Of a stretch of DNA of 6,685 bases, positions 1-5,523 are shown one piece after another (within the stretch, counting starts at the first letter, position 1; every line of letters begins with the position of its first letter). The notes below the pieces were generated by a model. That model saw nothing but the letters and a program-made list of their open reading frames with translations, was not told where the DNA came from and searched no databases. The position numbers and the translations under genes are program-made. The stretch is from the NCBI GenBank assembly GCA_021784995.1, contig JAJYHA010000154.1, positions 1 through 6,685 on the forward strand, given 5' to 3'. The stretch comes from Myxococcales bacterium. GTDB taxonomy: Bacteria > Myxococcota > Myxococcia > Myxococcales > Anaeromyxobacteraceae.

Positions 1-126
1 CCCGGGTGCGACCGGCAGCCAGCCGGAGCCCGTGCCGCGGCGGGCGCGCGCGCGGCCGCCGCCGCGCCGCTCGCCCTCACCGCGCCGGTCCGGATCGGGC
101 TCCAGGCACGGTCGTCCATCGCGCCC

Positions 127-1278
127 GTGCCCCTCGAAGCGCTCCTCTCCGGGATCCTGCAGGTCCCGATCGGTGGGGGCTACGGCGCGGGCTGCCCGCT
201 GGCCAGGAGCCAGGGGCCGTCCGCGCCACCGGAGCCGGCGGCCCGCGACGCTCGGACGGATCCGGCCGCCGGTCCCGGCGCCCCGCAGCAGCGGGTCATG
301 GAGCCGAAGCCGGCGCCGCGCAGCGGCTCGAGCCTCACGGTCGCGTCTAGCTCCACGGCCGCCCCGGCCGAGGCCCTGACCACCGCCACCAGCGCCCGGA
401 AGGCCACGACGACCTCCACGAGCAAGAGCTCGACCACCGCCACCGCCCAGGAGCTGGCGTTCCTCGACGACCGGCGGCTCAGCATCGAGGAGAAGCTGTT
501 CCGCTTCATGAGCCTCATGGCGAAGAAGGGCGACGACGAGCTGATCGCGGCGATGAAGGGGTACCAGGCGCGGAAGACGACCACCGGGAGCACCTCCTCC
601 GGCTCGAGCCGCTCGACCGGTGCGCGCGCCTCGAGCACCGCCGCGGCGGAGAGCGCCGCCGCCCCGGCCCCCTCGACCGTGCCGGTCGACGCGAAGCCCT
701 CCTCCGGCGGTGGTTTCCTTTCGGGACTCGGCAGCTTCCTGGGAGACGCCCTGGAGACGGCCACGGGTGGCCTCGAGGCGGTCGCGAAGGAGGTGGGCGG
801 CCCGGTCCTGGCGGCGGCCGCCACCGCCGCCGGGCTCCCCTTCCTCGCGCCGGTCGCGCTCGCGGCCGGCGGCCCGCTCGCGGGGGCCGCCGTCGACGCG
901 ACGCTCGGCAGCCTCGCGAGCGCGCTCTCGAGCGACGGCGAGGGCGAGGGCGAGATCGCGACCATCGCCGGCGACGCCGAGGCCGGTGACGGGTCGAGCG
1001 TCCGCGCGCGAGCAGCCAGCACGAAGAGCAGCACCGCGAGCACCGGCAAGAGCACGAAGAGCACGAGCACCAGCAAGAGCACCAGCAAGAGCAGCAGCAC
1101 CAGGAGCAGCAGCTCGTCGAGCAGCTCCGGGGTTGCCGACGGGGAGCTCGACGAGAGGCTGGAGATGCTGAACCTGCAGCGGCTGGTGGACAAGCAGACC
1201 GCCATGTTCAGCGCGCTGTCGAACGTCATGAAGACGCTGCACGAGGGGCAGATGACCGCCGTGCAGAACATCCGGTGA
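127..1278 (+). CDS. Uncharacterised Ser/Thr/Ala-rich protein with central hydrophobic segment; candidate secreted or translocator-like protein
   Basis: I do not recognise this 383-residue protein. Visible in order: a Pro/Ala/Gly-rich N-terminus; a Ser/Thr-rich stretch (about 71-107); a charged, probably helical block (about 108-150) containing LSIEEKLFRFMSLMAKK; another Ser/Thr/Ala-rich linker (151-192); a Gly-rich amphipathic part (194-223); an uncharged hydrophobic stretch (224-256) with a central LPFLAP turn, long enough for one membrane span or a short hairpin; GEGEGE (271-276); a Ser/Thr/Lys tract (about 299-334); and an amphipathic C-terminus (340-383) ending in NIR. There is no Sec signal peptide. 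The next gene, 7 bases on, encodes a TPR protein like type III secretion chaperones, so a chaperone-bound, membrane-active secreted protein is a plausible inference. The start is uncertain: GTG 127 and ATG 298 (326 residues) both lack a clear ribosome binding site, and the frame has no stop back to base 1, so the gene may begin outside the window. Confidence 0.7.
   Translation: MPLEALLSGILQVPIGGGYGAGCPLARSQGPSAPPEPAARDARTDPAAGPGAPQQRVMEPKPAPRSGSSLTVASSSTAAPAEALTTATSARKATTTSTSKSSTTATAQELAFLDDRRLSIEEKLFRFMSLMAKKGDDELIAAMKGYQARKTTTGSTSSGSSRSTGARASSTAAAESAAAPAPSTVPVDAKPSSGGGFLSGLGSFLGDALETATGGLEAVAKEVGGPVLAAAATAAGLPFLAPVALAAGGPLAGAAVDATLGSLASALSSDGEGEGEIATIAGDAEAGDGSSVRARAASTKSSTASTGKSTKSTSTSKSTSKSSSTRSSSSSSSSGVADGELDERLEMLNLQRLVDKQTAMFSALSNVMKTLHEGQMTAVQNIR
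796..894 (+). other. Uncharged hydrophobic segment, possible membrane span or hairpin
   Basis: This stretch encodes residues 224-256 of the protein above (numbered from GTG 127), with no charged residue over 33 positions. It is rich in Ala, Gly, Leu and Val and has a Leu-Pro-Phe-Leu-Ala-Pro turn in the middle. It could be one transmembrane helix or two short helices forming a hairpin. It follows a Gly-rich amphipathic part, a pattern seen in membrane-inserting proteins. The function is inferred from composition only. Confidence 0.55.
1021..1128 (+). repeat. Low-complexity Ser/Thr/Lys codon repeat inside the first gene
   Basis: About 36 codons encode almost only Ser, Thr and Lys, with units such as STSK and KSTS, ending in a run of eight Ser codons before GVADGE. 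The DNA is a degenerate repeat of AGC, ACC, ACG and AAG triplets, so the coding strand is purine-rich. The frame stays open throughout. It separates the hydrophobic segment from the amphipathic C-terminus and is probably a flexible, positively charged linker. Slippage could change its length between strains. Confidence 0.75.
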
Positions 1279-1285
1279 GGACACC

Positions 1286-1723
1286 ATGAGCACGAACGAG
1301 CGGACGGCCGTCATGACGACACCGGCGGAGCGGCAGGGGATGACGGCGGAGGTCGGTCGTGCCATCGCCTCCGTCGCGGGGGAGGAGCTGCGCGCGGGAC
1401 GCCTGGAGGCGGCCCGCGAGATCCTCCAGGGGCTGGCGATCACGAACCCGTACGACCCGGCCACCTGGGCCATGCTGGCGGTGGTGGAGCGGCGCCGGGG
1501 CAAGCTCCTCGCCGCCCGGGTCTGCGCCGGCACCGCTCACCGGCTCGCGCCCGGCGACGCCCACGTGCGCCTGGTGCGGGCCGAGGTGCTGCTCTGCGAC
1601 CCGGCGGACCGCCCTCGGGCGGCCGAGGAGCTACGGGCGCTGGTCACGACCGCCGGCCCGGTCGGTGCGCGCGCGCGCTCGCTCCTCAGGGCGCTCGGGG
1701 ATGCGGCCTGCGTCCATCCTTGA
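1286..1723 (+). CDS. Small tetratricopeptide repeat protein, SycD/LcrH-like type III secretion chaperone candidate
   Basis: This 145-residue, mostly helical protein appears to have three TPR-like helix pairs at about residues 24-57, 58-91 and 92-125. The best repeat reads [25 protein letters not shown]; the Gly at the helix turn, the paired Ala residues and the NPYDPATW loop match the pattern of class II type III secretion chaperones (SycD/LcrH/CesD), where the loop is usually D-x-Y-D. Those proteins hold hydrophobic translocators soluble in the cytoplasm. It is slightly shorter than the usual 160 or so residues and lacks a signal peptide or membrane segment. ATG 1286 follows the previous stop by 7 bases and has GAGG five bases upstream, so the two genes are probably one transcript and translationally coupled. 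The TPR call is fairly secure; the chaperone role rests on repeat pattern and context. A SctG/YscG-like co-chaperone or a generic TPR scaffold is the alternative. Confidence 0.72.
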   Translation: MSTNERTAVMTTPAERQGMTAEVGRAIASVAGEELRAGRLEAAREILQGLAITNPYDPATWAMLAVVERRRGKLLAARVCAGTAHRLAPGDAHVRLVRAEVLLCDPADRPRAAEELRALVTTAGPVGARARSLLRALGDAACVHP

Positions 1724-1748
1724 CGGTGGCGGGCCGCTCGGGGATAGT
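1720..1748 (+). promoter_or_regulatory. Probable sigma-70 promoter for infA
   Basis: A -35 element TTGACG (1720-1725, 5 of 6 to consensus) is followed after exactly 17 bases by GATAGT (1743-1748, 4 of 6). The -35 overlaps the TGA stop of the TPR gene. Transcription would begin near 1755, giving infA a leader of about 147 bases. In DNA this GC-rich such a pair is uncommon by chance, but it has not been tested. Confidence 0.55.
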
Positions 1749-1754
1749 TCGCGC

Positions 1755-1901
1755 GCGCACGCGCCCGGACGGGCACGTGGGCGCCCGATCGGGGTCGCAG
1801 AGTCGCGATCGGCCGGAGGTCCGGGCGTCCGCATCGCGCGGGACCCCCCGCGAGGCGGTTCGACGAGCGAGGGGCAAAGGGAGCAGGACGTAAGGAGAGC
1901 G
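1755..1901 (+). other. GC-rich leader of infA with potential stem-loops and paired CGATCG palindromes
   Basis: No convincing gene is seen here. The palindrome CCCGATCGGG (1784-1793) contains one CGATCG at 1786, and a second CGATCG lies at 1806, 20 bases later. A hairpin of six pairs, CGCGGG/CCCGCG, with a four-base loop lies at 1837-1852. Competing stems are also possible at 1761-1784 and 1770-1787. None is followed by a T run, so none looks like a standard terminator. The last part (1870-1901) is purine-rich and carries the infA ribosome binding site. Such stems are common by chance in DNA of this composition. Confidence 0.35.
1892..1897 (+). promoter_or_regulatory. Ribosome binding site of infA
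   Basis: AAGGAG lies four bases before ATG 1902. It fixes the start of infA, because the same reading frame stays open far upstream through the TPR gene and could otherwise mislead start choice. Confidence 0.8.
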
Positions 1902-2123
1902 ATGAGCGAGAAGGAAGCCGGCATCGAGGTGCAGGGTACGGTCGAGGAGGCGCTCGCCGGCGGTATGTATCGCGTGAAGGTCGACCAGGGCCCCACGGTC
2001 CTGGCCTATGCGTCGGGGAAGATGAAGAAGTTCCACATCCGCATCATCCCCGGCGACCGCGTGAAGCTGGAACTCTCGCCCTACGACCTCACGCGGGGCC
2101 GCATCACCTACCGAGACAAGTAG
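1902..2123 (+). CDS. infA: Translation initiation factor IF-1
   Basis: A 73-residue protein of the size and pattern of IF-1, a single OB-fold that binds the A site of the 30S subunit and helps IF-2 and IF-3 during initiation. Conserved parts are [11 protein letters not shown] (8-18), MYRVKVDQG (22-30), SGKMKK (38-43), [23 protein letters not shown] (47-69) and the basic C-terminus YRDK. Differences from the usual sequence: the common AHISGKM is AYASGKM (35-41), and the common KMRKNFIRIL or KMRKNYIRIL is [10 protein letters not shown]. These fall in or near the rRNA-binding face, so this may be a divergent paralog. The gene stands alone, with its own promoter and terminator and no ribosomal protein genes next to it, unlike copies in the spc region. 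The family assignment is secure; whether this is the main IF-1 of the cell cannot be told here. Confidence 0.95.
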   Translation: MSEKEAGIEVQGTVEEALAGGMYRVKVDQGPTVLAYASGKMKKFHIRIIPGDRVKLELSPYDLTRGRITYRDK

Positions 2124-2134
2124 GCGGAACGCGA

Positions 2135-2163
2135 ACGGGCCGCCCGGCAGTGGGGCGGCCCGT
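2135..2163 (+). terminator. Strong hairpin after infA, probable terminator, possibly bidirectional
   Basis: A perfect 11-base-pair inverted repeat (ACGGGCCGCCC at 2135-2145, GGGCGGCCCGT at 2153-2163) encloses a seven-base loop. It starts 11 bases after the infA stop and lies between convergent genes, so it could also end the gcv transcript from the other side. There is no T run after it (GTCGTCG follows), as is common in very GC-rich genomes, so its strength as an intrinsic terminator is uncertain. Confidence 0.65.
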
Positions 2164-2172
2164 CGTCGTCGC

Positions 2173-2192
2173 CGCGCGCCCGGTGGCGCGCG
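2173..2192 (-). terminator. Second GC hairpin just after gcvPB, possible terminator of the gcv operon
   Basis: Eight base pairs (CGCGCGCC with GGCGCGCG) close a four-base loop (CGGT at 2181-2184). It lies six bases past the gcvPB stop codon. No T run follows on the minus strand. It may act with the hairpin at 2135-2163 as a double stop, or only protect the 3' end of the mRNA. Confidence 0.4.
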
Positions 2193-2198
2193 CTCCCA

Positions 2199-3767
2199 TC
2201 ACTCCACCTTCATGCCCGGCCGCCAGCGCAGGACCGGCTTGCGGGCGGCGCGCACCTCGTCGAGGCGGCTGCGGACGGGCCTGGTCGGGGCCGCCTTGAC
2301 GCCCTCGGGGTCGTTCCGGGCCTGCTCGGCGACGGCGCGCATGCCCTCCACGAAGCGGTCGAGGGTCTCCTTCGACTCGGTCTCGGTCGGCTCGATCATG
2401 AGCGCGCCCTGCACCACGAGCGGGAAGTAGACCGTGGGCGGGTGGAAGCCGTGGTCGATGAGCCGCTTCGCCACGTCCATGGTGGTCACGCCGGTCGGCT
2501 TGAGCGACCGATCCGTGAACACCACCTCGTGCAGCGAGTCGGTCTCGTAGGGCAGGTGGTAGACGTCCTTCAGCCGGGCGCGGACGTAGTTTGCGTTCAG
2601 GACCGCGAGCTGTCCCGTGGCGCGCAGCCCCTCGGGCCCGTACTCGCGGATGAGGGCCAGCGCCCGCACGAACATGCCGAAGTTGCCGTGGAACTCGCGC
2701 AGCCTGCCGATGGTCTGCGGGCGCTCGCGTTCGTCGCTCACGAGCCGGTACCGCTCCCCTTCCTTCACGACCAGGGGCAGCGGCAGGAAGGGGAGGAGCT
2801 TCTCGGAGACGGCGACCGGGCCCGAGCCGGGACCGCCGCCGCCGTGAGGCGTGGCGAACGTCTTGTGCAGGTTGAACTGCATGACGTCGAAGCCCATGTC
2901 GCCCGGCCGCGCCACGCCGAGCAGGGCGTTCAGGTTGGCGCCGTCACCGTAGACCAGGCCGCCCTTCGCGTGGACGATCCCGGCGATCTCCGCGATGTGG
3001 CTCTCGAACACGCCGAGCGTGTTCGGGTTGGTGATCATGATGGCCGCGACCTCGTCGTCCATCGCGGCGCGGACCGTCTCGGGATGGAGCCGGCCATCGG
3101 GACCACTGGCCAGCTGGACCACCTCGTAGCCGTTGAGGGCGCTGGTGGCCGGGTTCGTCCCGTGCGCCGTGTCGGGGATGAGCACCTTGCGCCGGGGATT
3201 CCCCCGCGCGACGTGGTAGGCGCGGACCATCATCACGCCGCACAGCTCGCCCTGCGCACCGGCCGCCGGGGAGAGGGTCGTGGCCGCGAAGCCGGAGATC
3301 TCGCTCAGCGCCCGCTCGAGCTGGAACATCAGCTCCAGCGAGCCCTGCGACATGGAGGCGGGGAGGAGCGGGTGCGCGTCGGCGAAGCCGGGCAGGCGCG
3401 CCAGCGCCTCGGAGGACTTCGGGTTGTACTTCATGGTGCACGAACCGAGCGGGTAGAAGCCCGTGTCGATCCCATGGTTCCAGCTGCTGAGGCGCGTGAA
3501 GTGGCGCACCACCTCCAGCTCCCCGAGCGCGGGCAGGTCGGCGATCGGGCCGCGCACCACGTCGCCCAGCTCGCGCGCGGGGTCGATGTCGGCCGGCACG
3601 GGCGGCAGCGAGACGCCGCTCCTCCCGCCCGCCGACCCGCGCTCGAAGAGCAGGCGCTCCTCGTGGGCGAGGCCCCGCGTGGCGCCGCCGGCGCCGACGT
3701 CGAGGTCCGCCCCCCCCGCGCTGCTCTCCCGCTCCACGCTCGGTCTCCAGCCGGTCGGGTTCGCCAT
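2199..3767 (-). CDS. gcvPB: Glycine dehydrogenase (decarboxylating) subunit 2, P-protein beta subunit
   Basis: A 522-residue PLP-dependent subunit that joins GcvPA to form the P-protein, which decarboxylates glycine and passes the aminomethyl group to lipoyl-GcvH. The PLP-binding lysine is K302 in FNLHKTFATPHGGGGPGSGP (298-317), followed by the family's Gly-rich loop. Other family signatures are GFYPLGSCTMKYNPK (103-117), the DTAHGTNPA region (199-207), ITNPNTLGVFE (245-255) and YGDGANLNALLG (273-284). ATG 3767 lies two bases after the gcvPA stop with AGGGG six bases upstream (3778-3774), indicating translational coupling. Family members usually begin near the LLFERGSAGGRSGVSLP region (39-55), so this protein has roughly 30-35 extra N-terminal residues rich in Gly, Ala, Ser and Glu, including a run of eight G bases. 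The catalytic part looks complete. Confidence 0.97.
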   Translation of the reverse strand: MANPTGWRPSVERESSAGGADLDVGAGGATRGLAHEERLLFERGSAGGRSGVSLPPVPADIDPARELGDVVRGPIADLPALGELEVVRHFTRLSSWNHGIDTGFYPLGSCTMKYNPKSSEALARLPGFADAHPLLPASMSQGSLELMFQLERALSEISGFAATTLSPAAGAQGELCGVMMVRAYHVARGNPRRKVLIPDTAHGTNPATSALNGYEVVQLASGPDGRLHPETVRAAMDDEVAAIMITNPNTLGVFESHIAEIAGIVHAKGGLVYGDGANLNALLGVARPGDMGFDVMQFNLHKTFATPHGGGGPGSGPVAVSEKLLPFLPLPLVVKEGERYRLVSDERERPQTIGRLREFHGNFGMFVRALALIREYGPEGLRATGQLAVLNANYVRARLKDVYHLPYETDSLHEVVFTDRSLKPTGVTTMDVAKRLIDHGFHPPTVYFPLVVQGALMIEPTETESKETLDRFVEGMRAVAEQARNDPEGVKAAPTRPVRSRLDEVRAARKPVLRWRPGMKVE

Positions 3768-3769
3768 GA

Positions 3770-5107
3770 TCAGCCCCTGACCGCCTTCGCGAACGTCTGG
3801 ATGAGCTCCGGGGTGTGCAGCTCCGTGGCCACGCACAGCAGCGCGCCCTTCATGGCGGGATCCTCTGGGTACCAGCGCGCCAGCGGCACGCCTGCGGCGA
3901 CGCCGCTGCGGGCCAGGCGCTCCACCACCGCCTCCGCGTCGCCGACGTCGAACGCCATCTCGTTGAAGGTGGGTCCGCCGAAGCGGAGCCCGAACCCGGC
4001 GCGCTGCATGGCGTCCTTCAGGAGCCGCGCGCGCGCGTAGTTGAGCCGGGCCAGGTCGGAGAGCCCCGTCCGTCCCAGCAGCGCCAGATGGATGGTCGAG
4101 GCCAGGGCGCACAGGCCCGAGTTGGTGCAGATGTTGGACGTCGCCTTCTCGCGGCGGATGTGCTGCTCCCGCGTGGAGAGGGTGAGGACGAAGCCGCGCC
4201 GCCCCTGCTTGTCGACGGTCGCGCCGCAGAGCCGGCCCGGCATCTGCCGGATGTTGGCCTCGCGGGTGGCGAAGAAGCCGGGCGCCGGCCCCCCGAAGCC
4301 GACCGGGTTGCCGAAGCTCTGGAACGAGCCGGTGGCGACGTCGGCCCCCAGCTCGCCCGGGCCCTTGAGCAGGCCCAGCGCCACCGCCTCGGCCGTCACC
4401 GCGATGGAGAGCGCGCCGGCTTTCCGCGCCAGCGCCGCCGCCTCCGCCACCGCGTCCACCACCCCGAAGAAGTTGGGGTAGCCGACGATCACGGCGGCCG
4501 TCGTGCCGTCCACCGCCCGCGCCAGCGCCGCCAGGTCGGTGCGCCCGTCCGCGCCGTGGGGCACCGTGACGATCTCGTCGTGCGTCGAGGCGAGGTAGGT
4601 CCGCAGCACGCGCCGGTACTCGGGGTGGACCGCGGCCGAGACCACGATCTTGCGCCGGTCGGTGACGCGCGTCGCCATCAGCGCCGCCTCGGCGGTGGCG
4701 CTGGCGCCGTCGTACATCGACGCGTTCGCCACCTCCAGGCCGGTGAGCAGGCAGACGAAGGTCTGCCACTCGAAGAGCGCCTGGAGCGTGCCCTGCGACA
4801 CCTCGGGCTGGTAGGGCGTGTAGGCGGTGAAGAACTCCCCGCGGAGCAGCATCTGGTCGACCACGGACGGCACGTGGTGCGGGTAGGCGCCGGCGCCGAT
4901 GAAGGGCGGGTGCGCCGTCTCGTTCCGCGAGGCCAGGCGACGCATCTCGGCGAAGAGCGCGATCTCGTCCAGCGCCGGCGCCACCGCCAGCGGCCGGTCG
5001 AGGCGCAGCGCCTTGGGGATCGAGCGGAAGAGGTCCTCCAGCGTGGCCGCCCCGGCGGCCTCCAGCATCTCCTCGACGTCGCGCGGGGTGTGCGGATGGT
5101 ATCGCAA
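3770..5107 (-). CDS. gcvPA: Glycine dehydrogenase (decarboxylating) subunit 1, P-protein alpha subunit
   Basis: A 445-residue subunit, normal for GcvPA, that pairs with GcvPB; the two correspond to the N- and C-terminal halves of one-chain GcvP. It keeps the PLP fold but not the PLP lysine, which GcvPB supplies. Conserved stretches: [14 protein letters not shown] (2-15), [17 protein letters not shown] (71-87), [20 protein letters not shown] (92-111), [15 protein letters not shown] (131-145), [10 protein letters not shown] (209-218), [20 protein letters not shown] (271-290) and [17 protein letters not shown] (313-329). The start is TTG at 5107: the peptide from there matches the typical family N-terminus (R-Y-x-P-H-T), and GGAGGAGG plus a nearer GGAG lie upstream. 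No ATG or GTG gives a better fit, and the frame upstream only shadows gcvH and gcvT. It begins two bases after the gcvH stop and ends two bases before gcvPB. Confidence 0.97.
   Translation of the reverse strand: MRYHPHTPRDVEEMLEAAGAATLEDLFRSIPKALRLDRPLAVAPALDEIALFAEMRRLASRNETAHPPFIGAGAYPHHVPSVVDQMLLRGEFFTAYTPYQPEVSQGTLQALFEWQTFVCLLTGLEVANASMYDGASATAEAALMATRVTDRRKIVVSAAVHPEYRRVLRTYLASTHDEIVTVPHGADGRTDLAALARAVDGTTAAVIVGYPNFFGVVDAVAEAAALARKAGALSIAVTAEAVALGLLKGPGELGADVATGSFQSFGNPVGFGGPAPGFFATREANIRQMPGRLCGATVDKQGRRGFVLTLSTREQHIRREKATSNICTNSGLCALASTIHLALLGRTGLSDLARLNYARARLLKDAMQRAGFGLRFGGPTFNEMAFDVGDAEAVVERLARSGVAAGVPLARWYPEDPAMKGALLCVATELHTPELIQTFAKAVRG
3774..3778 (-). promoter_or_regulatory. Ribosome binding site of gcvPB inside the end of gcvPA
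   Basis: On the minus strand AGGGG (3778-3774) overlaps the last codons of gcvPA and lies six bases before the gcvPB ATG. Ribosomes ending gcvPA could restart on gcvPB with little or no release. Confidence 0.6.
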
Positions 5108-5109
5108 CG

Positions 5110-5499
5110 CTACTCCGCCTCCTCCTGGAGGAACTTCTGGTAGCCCGCCGCGTCGAGCAGGGCGGCGAGCTCCTGCGGATCGGAGAGCTCGACCTGGATC
5201 ATCCAGCCCTCCTCGTAAGGATCGTCGTTGATGGTCTCGGGCGCGTCGGAGAGCGGGTCGTTGACCTCCACCACCTTGCCCGTGACGGGAGAGAAGAGCT
5301 CCGAGACGGCCTTCGTGGACTCCACGACGCCGAACGCCTCGCCCCGCTTCACCGGGTCGCCCACGTCCGGGAGCTCGACGTACACGATGTCGCCCAGCTG
5401 GTCCTGGGCGTGATCGGTGATGCCGATGATCGCGCGCTGGCCCTTCACGCGGCACCACTCGTGCTCCTTCGTGTACTTGAGGTCCTCCGGGAAATCCAT
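5110..5499 (-). CDS. gcvH: Glycine cleavage system H protein
   Basis: A 129-residue lipoyl carrier of usual length. It shuttles the aminomethyl group from the P-protein to GcvT, and its dihydrolipoyl arm is reoxidised by the L-protein. The lipoylated lysine is K63 in [18 protein letters not shown] (57-74), the central hairpin of the lipoyl domain. The conserved N-terminal KYTKEHEW (8-15) and [19 protein letters not shown] (26-44) are present, as is the region after the lipoyl domain ([15 protein letters not shown], 90-104). The start ATG 5499 is preceded by GGAGGAG (5511-5505) with five-base spacing, the strongest ribosome binding site of the operon, consistent with a need for more carrier protein. 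The gap from gcvT is 24 bases. Lipoate attachment enzymes are not in the window. Confidence 0.98.
   Translation of the reverse strand: MDFPEDLKYTKEHEWCRVKGQRAIIGITDHAQDQLGDIVYVELPDVGDPVKRGEAFGVVESTKAVSELFSPVTGKVVEVNDPLSDAPETINDDPYEEGWMIQVELSDPQELAALLDAAGYQKFLQEEAE
5113..5125 (-). promoter_or_regulatory. Ribosome binding site deciding the TTG start of gcvPA
   Basis: On the minus strand GGAGGAGG (5125-5118) lies ten bases, and a second GGAG (5116-5113) five bases, before TTG 5107. Both sit inside the last codons of gcvH. Together with the protein match this supports TTG as the true start. Confidence 0.7.
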
Positions 5500-5523
5500 G
5501 GCGTCTCCTCCGCGCGCGGGCGC

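Noticed and set aside
6..379. Two short + strand frames (6-350 and 32-379) at the left edge
   Set aside because: Both are Arg/Pro-rich shadow frames with poorer third-position GC than the frame of the first gene.
180..1271. 363-codon open frame on the - strand
   Set aside because: Antisense to the first + strand gene. Its Leu/Val run is only the complement of the Ser/Thr/Lys repeat codons, so it is not a real membrane segment.
1837..1852. Hairpin in the infA leader as a terminator of the upstream two-gene unit
   Set aside because: It has only six base pairs, no T run, and lies downstream of the likely infA promoter, where a terminator would block infA itself.
1359..1901. Upstream extension of the infA frame
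   Set aside because: It is an Arg/Pro/Ser-rich shadow of the TPR gene and leader. IF-1 similarity and the AAGGAG site place the start at 1902.
2442..4040. 532-codon open frame on the + strand
   Set aside because: It lies opposite gcvPB and the end of gcvPA, which are certain genes. Its composition (His, Arg, Val, Ala, Gly) is that of an antisense frame in high-GC DNA, and no family pattern is visible.
3768..4769. Upstream extension of the gcvPB frame, which would give an 856-residue protein
   Set aside because: It overlaps gcvPA out of frame and has frame-shadow composition; the coupled ATG at 3767 with its binding site is the better start.
3815..5143. 442-codon open frame on the + strand
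   Set aside because: Antisense to gcvPA. Long open antisense frames are expected at this GC content because stop codons are rare.
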